Positions 14,774 to 24,346 are shown, numbered from the stretch's first letter. The stretch: 64,000 nt of DNA from Pseudodesulfovibrio cashew (GCF_009762795.1 NZ_CP046400.1:3493501-3557500); one strand, 5' to 3'. Notes: a model not told the origin generated them from the letters alone. Numbers and translations: made by a program.

Positions 14774-16381
14774 ATGCAAAATTCAAACGGCCATCATCCC
14801 GAGAATACGAAGCAATCCAGCTTTCGCTTCTCCCTGGCGCTCAAGATCGTCACCCCGGTGGTCTGCGTCATCGCAGCGGCGTGCCTTTTCCTGTTCACCA
14901 TGTATTCCAGACGGGCGCAGGAGTTGGGCAACGAATATCTCCGCCAGGGGCTGGAAAACTTCGCCACGAGCAAGGTGGAAGAATTAGCCGAACCTCTGTG
15001 GAACTTCCAGACCGACTTCCTCATGCGATTGATGCGCAGCTATCGTGACAACGACAACCTGCTCTACATCGGCCTCTACGACACCCGGGGCAACCTTGTG
15101 GCCGAAGAGACCGATATTAGCGACGTGCCCTATTCCAATGTACTGACAACCGAACGCAGCTTGAACAGGACCGCTGGAACCGAATCCTTCGACCTGGGCA
15201 GGCTGGTGGTCAAATACCACAACGGCAAGCAACTCATTGTCCAAAAAAACCGCCGGGAATCCGACATCGCCTTCACGGCGGTGCTCATGACCATCCTGGC
15301 CGGAGCCATATGGCTCTCGGTACACCTTCTCGTGGGCAGGCCGCTCCGCCGCATCCGTAAATCCCTGGACGAAAACACGGCCAGCAACAAGCGAACCCCG
15401 CTTTCCTGGGACAGCAGAGACGAGCTAGGCGAGGTTGTCAGGGCTTACAACACCTTGCTGCGGGAGGTTGAACAGCAGACCTCGGCTCTTGTCTCCATGA
15501 ACGCCACACTGCGCTACGAAGTGGAAAACCGGATTATCGCCGAAAAGGAACTGGCCAAAATCCACGACGAGCTGGAGCACAAGGTGGCCATGCGCACCAT
15601 GGAGCTGAACATCGCCAACCAGGAACTGATCGAACTCGACAACCAGCGTGCGGCGTTTCTCTCCTCGGCGTCCCATGAACTACGCACTCCCCTGGCCGCC
15701 GTGCTCGGCTTTGCCACGCTCATCAAGAAAAACTTCAACAGGCACTTCATGCCGTTGACCGAACAATACGGGCTGGAATCCCAGGCGCGGACCATGAACA
15801 AGAACCTGGCCATCATTGCCACCGAAGGCGGCCGGTTGACCAGGCTCATAGACGACCTGCTTGATCTGAACAAGATTGAAGCCGGACGAATGGAATGGCG
15901 GGACGAAGAACTGGACGTGGGAAAAGAGATGCGCCGGGCCGTTCAGACCATGCGGTCCATGGTAGACGGCAAGCCCGATCTGGAAATGAGCGCGGAGCCG
16001 GACAGCCTTCTCCCTCCCCTGACCTGCGACCCGGACCGCTTCCAGCAACTCTTGACCAACCTGCTTTCAAACGCCGTCAAGCATACGGAAAAAGGAACGA
16101 TCCGACTCTCGGCAAAGGCTGGGCACAATACTATTCGAATCAAGGTCTCGGATACGGGCAAGGGTATCCCGGAGGAGGACAGAAAGCTGATCTTCCAAAG
16201 ATTCTACCAGATAGGCGGAGGAAAGACCTACAAGCCCTCCGGCACGGGCCTCGGCCTTGCCATCTGCAGACAGATCGTCAAACACTATGGAGGGAGTATC
16301 TCCCTTACCTCCAAAATGGGAGAAGGGACCACCTTCACGGTGGAACTCCCTTCCGACCGTAATATTCCTCAATTGTATTGA
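14774..16381 (+). CDS. Membrane sensor histidine kinase
   Basis: A 535-residue kinase: membrane segment at about 25-45, a periplasmic region (about 46-170), a second membrane segment near 175-192, HAMP-like linker, coiled coil (about 235-290), H-box with His301 (SSASHELRTPL), N-box NLLSNAVKH, and G-boxes DTGKGIP and GTGLGLAICRQ. No receiver domain is attached and no response regulator is adjacent, so its partner is elsewhere. The close coupling to the PhnD-like protein suggests that protein is its ligand-binding subunit. Confidence 0.88.
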   Translation: MQNSNGHHPENTKQSSFRFSLALKIVTPVVCVIAAACLFLFTMYSRRAQELGNEYLRQGLENFATSKVEELAEPLWNFQTDFLMRLMRSYRDNDNLLYIGLYDTRGNLVAEETDISDVPYSNVLTTERSLNRTAGTESFDLGRLVVKYHNGKQLIVQKNRRESDIAFTAVLMTILAGAIWLSVHLLVGRPLRRIRKSLDENTASNKRTPLSWDSRDELGEVVRAYNTLLREVEQQTSALVSMNATLRYEVENRIIAEKELAKIHDELEHKVAMRTMELNIANQELIELDNQRAAFLSSASHELRTPLAAVLGFATLIKKNFNRHFMPLTEQYGLESQARTMNKNLAIIATEGGRLTRLIDDLLDLNKIEAGRMEWRDEELDVGKEMRRAVQTMRSMVDGKPDLEMSAEPDSLLPPLTCDPDRFQQLLTNLLSNAVKHTEKGTIRLSAKAGHNTIRIKVSDTGKGIPEEDRKLIFQRFYQIGGGKTYKPSGTGLGLAICRQIVKHYGGSISLTSKMGEGTTFTVELPSDRNIPQLY

Positions 16382-16393
16382 GGCAGCTCGAAG

Positions 16394-16729
16394 CTATCCC
16401 AGCTTGAGCCCGTCCGGCAGCGGCTTATCCGGCACGGCAAGGACCACGCCGTCCTCCCGATAAAAGCCCGTTATCAGACATTCCGACTTCATGGGACCAA
16501 TCTGCTTGGGCGGGAAGTTGACCACGCCCACGATCTGCCTACCGACCAACTCTTCCATGGCGTACAGATCCGCAATCTGGGCGCTGGACTTGCGCACCCC
16601 GATCTCCGGGCCGAAATCCACCCAAACCCTGTAGGCAGGGTTACGCGCCTCGGGAAACGGCTGCACGTCCGTAATGGTGCCGACCCGTAATTCCACCTTC
16701 TCGAAATCGTTCCAACTGATGGTTTCCAT
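16394..16729 (-). CDS. csaA: CsaA-like tRNA-binding-domain protein
   Basis: A 111-residue single-domain protein of the CsaA / tRNA-binding OB-fold family: [11 protein letters not shown] at the start, then VWVDFG, RKSSAQI and the final VPDKPLPDG. CsaA was described as an export-related chaperone; the domain also resembles the C-terminus of MetRS. ATG 16729 is chosen because GGAGG is 6 bases upstream; ATG 16735 directly abuts GGAGG and is too close. It is monocistronic, downstream of an AraC-type gene. Confidence 0.8.
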   Translation of the reverse strand: METISWNDFEKVELRVGTITDVQPFPEARNPAYRVWVDFGPEIGVRKSSAQIADLYAMEELVGRQIVGVVNFPPKQIGPMKSECLITGFYREDGVVLAVPDKPLPDGLKLG

Positions 16730-16805
16730 TTTCATCCTCCCGGTTGCGAAAAAACCAGCGGCACCATAGCCGCCCTCGGCTCGGCCATCTTGAACAAAAT
16801 TGACC

Positions 16806-17615
16806 TCAGGAACAGACCTGGCGGCGATACCTGCCGGGGGTAATACCGAAACGCAACTTGAAGCGCCTGGCAAGATGGCTCTGGTCAGCGAACCCGGTAT
16901 CCAGGGCTACCTCGACGAGGGATGCGCCTTCGGCCAGCAAAGCCTTGGCGCAGGCCAGACGGCGCTCAACAAGATAGGCGTGCGGCGACATGCCCGTCTC
17001 CCGCCGGAACAAACGGATGAGATGACAGGCCGAGCAACCGCAAAGCGCGGCCACTTCATCCAGGCCCAACGACTCCGCGAACCGTTCGTCCAGGATGGAG
17101 CGGGCCTCGGCCACCTTGCGCGGTTCCGAACCGGGGCGAGGATACAGGCGGTACTCTCCGTGCCGCCCGAGCAGCCGGCTGAACACAGAAAGAAATGATT
17201 CGTGGATGAGAAAGGCATCTTCCGAACGAATGAGTACGGCGTGAAGGTCAGCCAGCCACCCTCTCGCCTCCGTGTCGCGCTGGAGGCGGCTCCTGAATCC
17301 GGACGACCTCCCGCCGCACTGCCCGACGATCTCCTCAATCACAATCGGGTCCACGTAAAAGGACTCCAGGGTCCGGGACTCGGTCACCGGACGATTGGCA
17401 TGCACCTCGCCAGGAGCGACCACACCGAAGCTGTCCGGCTGGAGAATGGCGGAACTCCCGCCAAAGCTTACCCGTTCCCCGCCTGTCCCGTTGATCCAGA
17501 AGACGTAGGCATCGTGAGTGTGCGGGGCGAAATGAAAATCCGGATCGGCCAGGCGCAGGACTTCCACGCCTTCCAGCCCTGGCGGGCGCCGGTATCGGGT
17601 AGAAAACGAATGCAT
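16806..17615 (-). CDS. AraC-family transcriptional regulator
   Basis: An N-terminal cupin-like sensor (about residues 1-150, with [12 protein letters not shown] and a conserved APGEVHA) is followed by two helix-turn-helix motifs of the AraC DNA-binding domain ([20 protein letters not shown] and the second with [15 protein letters not shown]). GAGG 5 bases before ATG 17615 sets the start; the frame is open back to 17729 without a site. The ligand is unknown. No obvious target operon is adjacent. Confidence 0.85.
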   Translation of the reverse strand: MHSFSTRYRRPPGLEGVEVLRLADPDFHFAPHTHDAYVFWINGTGGERVSFGGSSAILQPDSFGVVAPGEVHANRPVTESRTLESFYVDPIVIEEIVGQCGGRSSGFRSRLQRDTEARGWLADLHAVLIRSEDAFLIHESFLSVFSRLLGRHGEYRLYPRPGSEPRKVAEARSILDERFAESLGLDEVAALCGCSACHLIRLFRRETGMSPHAYLVERRLACAKALLAEGASLVEVALDTGFADQSHLARRFKLRFGITPGRYRRQVCS

Positions 17616-17673
17616 GAGAACCTCGCCCGTGCCGTAGCACGACAGCCTGGGACGGTCCAGGCAACCTAGGCCG

Positions 17674-17701
17674 CAAAAAAAGGGAGGCCTCCGGGCCTCC
17701 C
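17674..17701 (-). terminator. Terminator after the ferredoxin/cytochrome pair
   Basis: GGGAGGCC-TCCG-GGCCTCCC with a run of seven T on the minus strand. Confidence 0.8.
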
Positions 17702-17729
17702 TCATAATTTCATACTTGATGCGACGCAA

Positions 17730-18191
17730 TCATCGACTTTTCGCGTAGGCCGAGGAGCGCTTCAGCAGCGCGGTAAGAGCCAGCACACCAAGGACCATGA
17801 CCAGCCCGAAATGGACCCACTCGATGGTCATGACCGCAGCCGGATGCAGGGTCACGCCCGGCAGGTTACGGTATACACGGAAGCCGCCGCTGATGATGAT
17901 TCCGGCCATGACGGCCACACGCACCGCGCCGAGAGGCGTCAGGGCGAGACGATTCCGCCACTCCATGAACCAGTTGACCAAAGTCATTCCTACCAGGAAG
18001 AGCAACGCCGCAGCCAACATATAATGCAGCTTGTGCACCAGATGGAAGTCACCGGTCCAGGCCATGCCTGGAAGGTCGGTGAGATAATACCTGCGGGCCA
18101 GCGGCATTTGCAGGAAGCCGGTGAAGGTCAGCAGCCCCACCAGCCAGACATAGGCCCGGGAAATCAATGTGGGATATGTCCTAGCTTTCAT
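17730..18191 (-). CDS. Cytochrome b561/DUF4405-like membrane subunit
   Basis: A 153-residue protein with four predicted membrane helices and several His residues near helix ends (HLVHKLHY, LHPAA, WVHFG) that could bind haem b. The start ATG 18191 overlaps the preceding ferredoxin stop, so the two are translated together. It probably passes electrons between the quinone pool and the periplasmic ferredoxin. No exact family could be fixed. Confidence 0.65.
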   Translation of the reverse strand: MKARTYPTLISRAYVWLVGLLTFTGFLQMPLARRYYLTDLPGMAWTGDFHLVHKLHYMLAAALLFLVGMTLVNWFMEWRNRLALTPLGAVRVAVMAGIIISGGFRVYRNLPGVTLHPAAVMTIEWVHFGLVMVLGVLALTALLKRSSAYAKSR

Positions 18192-19197
18192 CGGAGCCCC
18201 CTTCGCCTTCCTCCCGGTTGCCCAAGAGCTTGGCTCCAAGGCCCAGGAAACCTGCAGCGATCCCGGCAATGGGCGCGACCACGGTGGCTGTGGCCAGATT
18301 GGTCTCATCGGCCATGGTGTCCTTGACCTTGGACAGATGTGGCTTGCCTTTGCCCTTATCCACCGCCTTGTTCAGGACTTCGAAAGGCACCGGAGAGACA
18401 TACAGGGTGTTGGTGCCGCCGTTTTCATCCAGCCCGTAGATATATCCATTCATCTCACGGGCCAGGGACTTGGCCTTGGCCACGATTTCACGGCGCGGGC
18501 CGATGGTCTGGACGTTCTCGGGACAGACGTCGATGCAGGCGGGCAGTTCCCCCTTGTCCAGAAGCTGATAGCAACGGTCACACTTGTACATGACGCCATT
18601 GCCACCCAGCCTGGGCATGAGGTCCAGATAGAGCCCCACCCCGGACTGACGCTGGGGAATGTGCCAGGGACAGACCTTCCGGCACTTGGCCCCACCCATG
18701 CACAGGTTGTCGTAGATTCGGGTGATGCCGTTGGTCTGCTTGGAGGCCGCGCCGAAAGGACAGAGGTGTGAACAGGGCGGATTCTGGCAATGCATGCAGC
18801 GGCGCGGAATGTTGATCTCGTATTCCTCTCCCTTGAACTCCACCTCGGCGGTCTGGATGAACAACCAATTGTAGGGAGTCAACCGATCATCAATGTCCCG
18901 CTTTTCGGACCAGTCCTCGGGTTTGGCCCGCTTGGCCGGAACCATGGGAGGGAAAGGCTTTTTCGGCTCGGGGAACTTCTGCGAGTTGGACTCGCGGCAG
19001 GCTTCGACGCATGCGCCGCAGCCTATGCATTTGGAAAGGTCGAGCAGGGTCGCCAACTCGCCGTCGGAGGGTTTGGGGACCCGCTCCTGGGCGGCCATCG
19101 CCGTGCCCGGAACGAGCATCCCGGCCCCGCCGATGCCCAATGTCTTCAAGAATCCCCGGCGGCTCAGCCCCGGGACCTTGGAATGTGTTTTCTTCAT
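18181..19197 (-). CDS. Tat-exported four-cluster ferredoxin, HybA/HmcB-like
   Basis: A 338-residue protein with a twin-arginine signal (LSRRGFLKTLG), then four Cys groups typical of HybA/DmsB/NrfC-type electron-transfer subunits: CIGCGACVEAC, CMHCQNPPCSHLC, CMGGAKCRKVC and CDRCYQLL...CIDVC. A hydrophobic C-terminal helix (about 305-325) could anchor it. It pairs with the cytochrome-b-like gene it overlaps. No molybdopterin or hydrogenase catalytic subunit is adjacent. A CsoR/CstR-like palindrome lies 65 bases upstream. Confidence 0.85.
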   Translation of the reverse strand: MKKTHSKVPGLSRRGFLKTLGIGGAGMLVPGTAMAAQERVPKPSDGELATLLDLSKCIGCGACVEACRESNSQKFPEPKKPFPPMVPAKRAKPEDWSEKRDIDDRLTPYNWLFIQTAEVEFKGEEYEINIPRRCMHCQNPPCSHLCPFGAASKQTNGITRIYDNLCMGGAKCRKVCPWHIPQRQSGVGLYLDLMPRLGGNGVMYKCDRCYQLLDKGELPACIDVCPENVQTIGPRREIVAKAKSLAREMNGYIYGLDENGGTNTLYVSPVPFEVLNKAVDKGKGKPHLSKVKDTMADETNLATATVVAPIAGIAAGFLGLGAKLLGNREEGEGGSDES

Positions 19198-19261
19198 GCG
19201 TCAGACTTCCTTGGATGTGCGTTGGTGCTCAAGCCACCGAGGGGCGGCGGCCACGCGCTAC

Positions 19262-19278
19262 ATACCCTATGGGGGTAT
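19262..19278 (-). promoter_or_regulatory. CsoR/CstR-like operator
   Basis: ATACCC-TATGG-GGGTAT, an inverted repeat with C/G-rich arms as in operators of CsoR-family copper or persulfide repressors. On the minus strand TTGACA lies just upstream, so a bound repressor would cover the promoter of the ferredoxin gene. No CsoR-family gene is in the window. Confidence 0.45.
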
Positions 19279-19608
19279 AATTCGGTTTGTCAAGACCCAC
19301 CCCTCGAAATAACATGAATATCCATACAATCATCGCAGATCACCGCAACTTCCCGCAAGGCTGAAATAAAATTTAACTCATTAAAATTATTGATGTTAGT
19401 AAAATGACACCGTTTGTTCATTTGACAATAGCCCAAAATCAGGTATGATTCCTGTTGCGGAAAAAAAGACAGACTCACCTATTCAAGCCTCTGTCATGAT
19501 CACCGGACCGTAGCCGGATATTCACACGGCACCTGGCGAAAAACCAAATTTTCTTTTCCACCCGTTATGCCATGGGGGGCTTTACTGATGAGTAACAAAA
19601 GGAGTGAT
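19279..19608 (+). other. Intergenic region before citrate synthase
   Basis: About 330 bases, AT-rich in the middle, hold the gltA promoter and a roughly 150-base leader. A short minus-strand frame at 19290-19478 has no ribosome site. No other element was recognised. Confidence 0.4.
19422..19449 (+). promoter_or_regulatory. Promoter of citrate synthase
   Basis: TTGACA, 16 bases, TATGAT: close to sigma-70 consensus, 160 bases before the start codon. Confidence 0.65.
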
Positions 19609-20925
19609 ATGCTGAAAGATACCGAAAAGACCGCTACCAAGACGGCCACGCTTACCCTGGACGGCAAGACCTATGAACTGCCCGTCATCGTGGGAACGGA
19701 AAACGAACACGCCATCGACGTGACGCGGCTCCGTAGCGATACCGGCTACATCACCTTCGATCCCGGCTTCGCCAACACCGGCGCGTGCACCAGCGACATC
19801 ACCTACGTCAACGGAGAACAGGGAATCCTCCGCTACCGGGGCTACCCCATTGAGGACCTGGCCCAAGGAGCGACCTTCATCGAGACAGCCTACCTGCTGA
19901 TTTTCGGCGACCTGCCCACCCGCGCCCAGCGCCAGGAATTCCGCGAACTGCTCAATGAGCAGGAACTCCTGCACGAAGGCCTCCGCCACCATTTCGAGGG
20001 ATTCCCCTCCAACGGGCACCCCATGGCCATCCTTTCGGCGGTCATCAACGCCCTGGGTTGCTACCATCCCGATCTGCTGGAAATCACCTCCCGGGACGAC
20101 TTTCTCCGCGCCGCAGCCAAGATCATCTCCAAGGTGCGCACCATCGCGGCCTGGTCCTATCGCAAGGCCCAGGGGCTGCCGTTCATGTACCCCGATCCCA
20201 AGCTCTCCTACTGCCGAAACTTCCTGCACATGATGCACTCCATCCCGCACAAGCATTATGAGCCCACGGACAAGCAGGTTCGCGCCCTCTCCCTGTTCTT
20301 CCTGCTCCACGCCGACCATGAGCAGAACTGCTCCTGCTCCACCGTGCGCATGGTCCAGTCCACCGAGGCCAACCTGTTCGCCTCGGTCTCGGCGGGCATC
20401 TGCGCCCTGTGGGGCAAGCTGCATGGCGGCGCCAACGCGGGCGTCGTCAACATGCTGGAGGAAATCCACGCAGGCAACACGACCATCAAGGACTACATCG
20501 AGTCGGTGAAGCGCAAGGAATGCCGCCTGATGGGCTTCGGCCACCGCATTTACAAATCCTTTGATCCACGCGCCAAGATACTGCGCCAGGCCGCCCACGA
20601 CATGCTGGACTCCATGGGCTACGACGATCCCCTGCTGGACATCGCCCTGGAGCTGGCCGAGGCAGCTCTCAACGACCCCTACTTCACGGATCGGAAGCTC
20701 TACCCCAACGTCGACTTCTACTCCGGCATCATCCTGCGGGGCCTGGGAATCCCGGTGAATATGTTCCCGGTCATGTTCGCCATCGGCCGCATGCCCGGCT
20801 GGATCGCACACTGGAACGAGGCCAACACCAATGGCGTGGCCAAAATCCATCGCCCCCGTCAGATCTACACAGGGCAGGCTCCTCGCGAGTACATCCCTCT
20901 GGATATGCGACTTGAGCAAGACTAA
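19609..20925 (+). CDS. gltA: Citrate synthase
   Basis: A 438-residue type II citrate synthase (oxaloacetate + acetyl-CoA to citrate). Landmarks are GILRYRGYPIEDLA, HADHEQNCS, LHGGANAG and GFGHRIYKSFDPRA with the catalytic His residues, and the C-terminal AHWNE. ATG 19609 follows AAGGAG; earlier in-frame ATGs lack a site. It is monocistronic, with its own promoter and a strong terminator. In sulfate reducers the enzyme feeds 2-oxoglutarate synthesis; si/re stereochemistry cannot be told by eye. Confidence 0.93.
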   Translation: MLKDTEKTATKTATLTLDGKTYELPVIVGTENEHAIDVTRLRSDTGYITFDPGFANTGACTSDITYVNGEQGILRYRGYPIEDLAQGATFIETAYLLIFGDLPTRAQRQEFRELLNEQELLHEGLRHHFEGFPSNGHPMAILSAVINALGCYHPDLLEITSRDDFLRAAAKIISKVRTIAAWSYRKAQGLPFMYPDPKLSYCRNFLHMMHSIPHKHYEPTDKQVRALSLFFLLHADHEQNCSCSTVRMVQSTEANLFASVSAGICALWGKLHGGANAGVVNMLEEIHAGNTTIKDYIESVKRKECRLMGFGHRIYKSFDPRAKILRQAAHDMLDSMGYDDPLLDIALELAEAALNDPYFTDRKLYPNVDFYSGIILRGLGIPVNMFPVMFAIGRMPGWIAHWNEANTNGVAKIHRPRQIYTGQAPREYIPLDMRLEQD

Positions 20926-20936
20926 CGCACACAACG

Positions 20937-20964
20937 AAAAGCCCCGGCACATGCCGGGGCTTTT
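20937..20964 (+). terminator. Terminator after gltA
   Basis: AAAAGCCCCGGCA-CA-TGCCGGGGCTTTT followed by CCTTT. Confidence 0.88.
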
Positions 20965-21034
20965 CCTTTACCTCCCCACTGCCAGGGTGTAGGTAACCAA
21001 CGTTCCCGACCTTTCACGCAACAAGGACGCCGCA

Positions 21035-21802
21035 ATGCCCTTTGAGAAAATCGCCTGCATCGCCTCACGAGCCTCCATGGCTCAGGAGGCTTACGCCGAG
21101 TTGGCAAAATGCCACGCCTTCGTAGATACGGACGAAGCGGACGTCATCGTGGTCCTGGGCGGCGACGGCTTCATCCTTTCGGCTATGCACGACTTCCTGC
21201 ACCTGGACACGCCCATCTACGGCATGAACCGGGGCACTATCGGCTTCCTGCTCAACAACTATCGGAAAGAGAACCTCCTGGAACGACTCAACGCAGCCGA
21301 ACCGCAGACCCTCCATCCGCTGAAGATGACCGCTACGACCACCACGGGAGAAAGCATGGCAGCGCTGGCCTTCAACGAGGTCTCCCTGCTCCGTTATTCT
21401 CAGCAGTCGGCCACCATCCGGGTCATTATCAACAACAAGATCCGCCTGGACGAGCTGGTCTGCGACGGAGTAATGGTCGCCACTCCCGCCGGTTCCACGG
21501 CCTACAATCTTTCCGCCAGAGGCCCCATTATTCCCCTTGGCGCGGACCTACTGGCGCTGACACCGGTTTCCCCGTGCCGCCCCAGGCGCTGGTCCGGCGC
21601 GCTGCTGCCTCATACCGCCATCGTGGAATTCCAGATTCTCAACCCCCAGAAGCGTCCGGTGGGGGCCTCGGCCGATTCCTTCGAAGTCCGCAACGTGGCC
21701 AAGGTTGTCATCAGTGTGGAAAAGAGCAAGCAGACGACCATCCTCTTCGACCCGGACCACTCCCTGGAGGAACGAATTTTCAGCGAACAGTTCGTCCACT
21801 GA
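21035..21802 (+). CDS. nadK: NAD kinase
   Basis: A 255-residue ATP-dependent NAD+ kinase making NADP+. It has LGGDGFIL (GGDG at 42-45), FNEV and the TPAGSTAYNLSARGP loop. It is slightly shorter than most NadK proteins, mainly at the N-terminus. AAGGA lies 7 bases before ATG 21035. It faces the pst operon across a shared bidirectional terminator. Confidence 0.9.
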   Translation: MPFEKIACIASRASMAQEAYAELAKCHAFVDTDEADVIVVLGGDGFILSAMHDFLHLDTPIYGMNRGTIGFLLNNYRKENLLERLNAAEPQTLHPLKMTATTTTGESMAALAFNEVSLLRYSQQSATIRVIINNKIRLDELVCDGVMVATPAGSTAYNLSARGPIIPLGADLLALTPVSPCRPRRWSGALLPHTAIVEFQILNPQKRPVGASADSFEVRNVAKVVISVEKSKQTTILFDPDHSLEERIFSEQFVH

Positions 21803-21825
21803 CGACACCATCGATATTGAAAACG

Positions 21826-21870
21826 CCACGAAAAAAGGGCTTGCCACAATGGCAAGCCCTTTTTTCGTGG
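21826..21870. terminator. Bidirectional terminator between nadK and pstA
   Basis: A 21-base stem with a CAA loop, centred on GGGCTTGCCA-CAA-TGGCAAGCCC and flanked by A6/T6 runs on both sides, separates two convergent genes. Confidence 0.9.
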
Positions 21871-21889
21871 CCGGGAGAGAGGAAGCCCG

Positions 21890-23050
21890 CTACCACTTGG
21901 TTTCGTATTTGTTCCGCATGTAAATGGCTACTCCGTTCATGAGCAGCATCACTGCCAGAAGGACGATAATGCCCGCCGAGGTGCGCTCGGTGAAGGCGCG
22001 CATGGAGTCCGACGACCAGGTATAAATCTGGGCCGGGAGGACTGTGGTGGCGCTGACAACGCCTTCGGGCGCCTCGGGGATATAGGCCATCATGCCGACG
22101 ATCATCAACGGCGCGGTCTCGCCGATGGCGCGCGCAAGGCCGATGATGGTACCTGTCAGGATGCCGGGCAGGGAAAGGGGCAGGACGTTGGTCATGACCA
22201 TCTGCCAGCGGGTCGCGCCCAGGGCCAATGCGCCTTCCCTGATGGAGTCCGGGATTGCAAGGATGGCCGCGCGCGTGGAGATGATGATCACGGGCAGCGT
22301 CATGAGCGAGAGCGTCAGACCGCCGACCAGTGCGGAGGAACGAGGCACGCCCATGAAGTTGATGAAGATGGACAGACCAAGCAGACCGAACAGGATGGAC
22401 GGGATTGCAGCCAGGTTGTTGATGTTGACCTCGATGATCTGCATCAGCCGGTTGTCGGGCGCGAACTCCTCCAGATAGATGGCCGTTGCCACACCCAGGG
22501 GGAAGCTGAAGGCCAGGGTGATGAGGAGGACGTAGAACGAGCCTACCGCAGCGGCAGCGATACCGGCCATTTCCGGCAGCTTGGAATCGCCGTTGATGAA
22601 GAAACCGGTGTTGAACGCGAGTCTGGCCCGTCCTTCGGCCCGCATCTTGTCCACCAGCTTGCGTTCATTTTTGTGCAGCCGGTTGGGCTTGCCCTTGAGG
22701 TATTGGTCAACCTCGGAGTCGGCCAGGACCCATTTTTCTTCAGAGGTGCCGATCAGTTGGCGGTCCTTGCGTATCATGTTGGGGATCAACCGGGTAAAGC
22801 CTCGGCTGACAAGATAGCTGACGTCCTCGTCCAGAGCGTAATCACCCATTTCCAGGGCTTCCTCGTTGTAGCTGACCTCGACCCGCAGCTCGGCCTGCTC
22901 GAAGGCGGACCAGGCCGTTGACACGATATCGGCGAAGAAGAAGACGAGGAAAGCCCCGGCCAGCATGATGGCGGAATAGGAGTAGATGCGGAACCGCCGA
23001 TCACGGTTGGCCCGTCTCTTCAAGTGTTTGTGATCAGGAGTGAATGACAT
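21890..23050 (-). CDS. pstA: Phosphate ABC transporter permease PstA
   Basis: A 386-residue inner-membrane permease. A membrane segment near residues 25-45 and a long extra-cytoplasmic insert (about 50-155) precede the core permease domain with the EAA-type loop (IREGALALGATRWQMV). With PstC it forms the channel of the high-affinity phosphate transporter. It lies 9 bases after pstC. A pstB ATPase gene would normally follow, but the operon ends here. Confidence 0.9.
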   Translation of the reverse strand: MSFTPDHKHLKRRANRDRRFRIYSYSAIMLAGAFLVFFFADIVSTAWSAFEQAELRVEVSYNEEALEMGDYALDEDVSYLVSRGFTRLIPNMIRKDRQLIGTSEEKWVLADSEVDQYLKGKPNRLHKNERKLVDKMRAEGRARLAFNTGFFINGDSKLPEMAGIAAAAVGSFYVLLITLAFSFPLGVATAIYLEEFAPDNRLMQIIEVNINNLAAIPSILFGLLGLSIFINFMGVPRSSALVGGLTLSLMTLPVIIISTRAAILAIPDSIREGALALGATRWQMVMTNVLPLSLPGILTGTIIGLARAIGETAPLMIVGMMAYIPEAPEGVVSATTVLPAQIYTWSSDSMRAFTERTSAGIIVLLAVMLLMNGVAIYMRNKYETKW

Positions 23051-23059
23051 GACCTTCTC

Positions 23060-24295
23060 TTATTCGTATTGTTGACGGAAGCGGCGGATGACCACCAGGG
23101 AAAGGATATTCAGCAGCAGGGTCACGACCAGCAACACCAGGCCGAGACCGAATGCGGAGAGCGTCTCGGGGCTGTCAAAGGCCTGATCTCCGGTGAAGGC
23201 GTCCACGATGCGTACGGTGACGGTGGTCATGCCCTCCAGCGGGTTCCAGGTCAGGTTGGCCCTGAGACCGGCCGCCATGACCACGATCATGGTCTCACCC
23301 ACGGCCCGGGAAACGGCCAGCAGGAAGGCCGACACGATGCCCGGCAGCGCAGCGGGCAGGACCACGCTCTTGATGGACTCGGACCGGTAGGCTCCCATGG
23401 CCAGGGAACCTTCGCGCAGGGAATTGGGCACCGAGGAGATGACGTCGTCGGACAGGGAGGAGATAAGAGGAATGATCATCACGCCCATGACCAGCCCCGG
23501 CGAAAGCGCGTTGGTGTAGTCTGCCTGGAGCCCGAAGTACTCGGCGGCATGCACGACCAGCGGGCTGACCGTGATGGCGGCGAAGAAGCCGTACACGACG
23601 GTGGGGATACCCGCCAGGATTTCCAGGGCGGGCTTGGCCACCTTGCGGAAGGCGGGCGAGGCATACTCCGACATGCAGATGGCGGAGAAGAGTCCGATGG
23701 GCACAGCCACAACCATGGCGATGGCCGTAATCATGAACGTGCCGGCGAAGAGCGGGATGGACCCGAACACGCCCTGGACGTCCCTGCCGGCCACGGCCTC
23801 GTCAGGATTCCAGGTGGTGCCGGTGACGAAGTCCCAGATGTTGACGACGTCGAAGAACTTCATGGCCTCGAAGGTCACGGAGAGCACGATACCGATGGTT
23901 GTGAAGATGGACACCAGCGAGGCGACGAAGAGCATCTTGACGATGAGCCCCTCCACCAAAGAGCGCGCCTTGAGGCTGGGTTTGACCGTCAGGACGCCGA
24001 GCCATAGACCGGCGGCCGCCAGAGTCAGGATCACGGCCAGCAACGCGGTGGCAGGGACTTCGACAAGTCCGGTCAACTGCAGAACGGCCGCCACGAAGGA
24101 GGCCAGCAGGGCCGGAGAAAGAGTGCAGACAATGGCGTACCAGCCGTAGCTGCCGGGGGTGGAGTGAAAGGTCTCCCCCTCGAATTTGACTGAGTACGTC
24201 CGCTTTGTCGCCAGGAAGTAGGCCACCACCGAAAGCGGCACCAGCCCGCAGAAAAGATAGAGTAGAACGGTTCCCGTGGTCACGGTTATCCCCAT
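23060..24295 (-). CDS. pstC: Phosphate ABC transporter permease PstC
   Basis: A 411-residue permease with an extended N-terminus (two extra membrane segments before about residue 100) and a core domain with the loop LREGSLAMGAYRSESIK. It forms the transmembrane pore with PstA. It starts 67 bases after pstS, across a stable hairpin, which may lower its expression relative to the binding protein. Confidence 0.9.
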   Translation of the reverse strand: MGITVTTGTVLLYLFCGLVPLSVVAYFLATKRTYSVKFEGETFHSTPGSYGWYAIVCTLSPALLASFVAAVLQLTGLVEVPATALLAVILTLAAAGLWLGVLTVKPSLKARSLVEGLIVKMLFVASLVSIFTTIGIVLSVTFEAMKFFDVVNIWDFVTGTTWNPDEAVAGRDVQGVFGSIPLFAGTFMITAIAMVVAVPIGLFSAICMSEYASPAFRKVAKPALEILAGIPTVVYGFFAAITVSPLVVHAAEYFGLQADYTNALSPGLVMGVMIIPLISSLSDDVISSVPNSLREGSLAMGAYRSESIKSVVLPAALPGIVSAFLLAVSRAVGETMIVVMAAGLRANLTWNPLEGMTTVTVRIVDAFTGDQAFDSPETLSAFGLGLVLLVVTLLLNILSLVVIRRFRQQYE

Positions 24296-24310
24296 GTTGT
24301 AAGAAGCCCG

Positions 24311-24346
24311 AAAGAGACCGGCCCTCGCAAGGGAGCCGGTCTCTTT
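24311..24346 (-). terminator. Hairpin between pstS and pstC
   Basis: AAAGAGACCGGC and GCCGGTCTCTTT pair around a 12-base loop. There is no long T tract, so partial termination or 3'-end protection of pstS mRNA is more likely than full termination. Confidence 0.6.

Noticed and set aside
19582-20952. A 456-codon minus-strand frame over gltA.
   Set aside because: Pure antisense of citrate synthase; no start signals.
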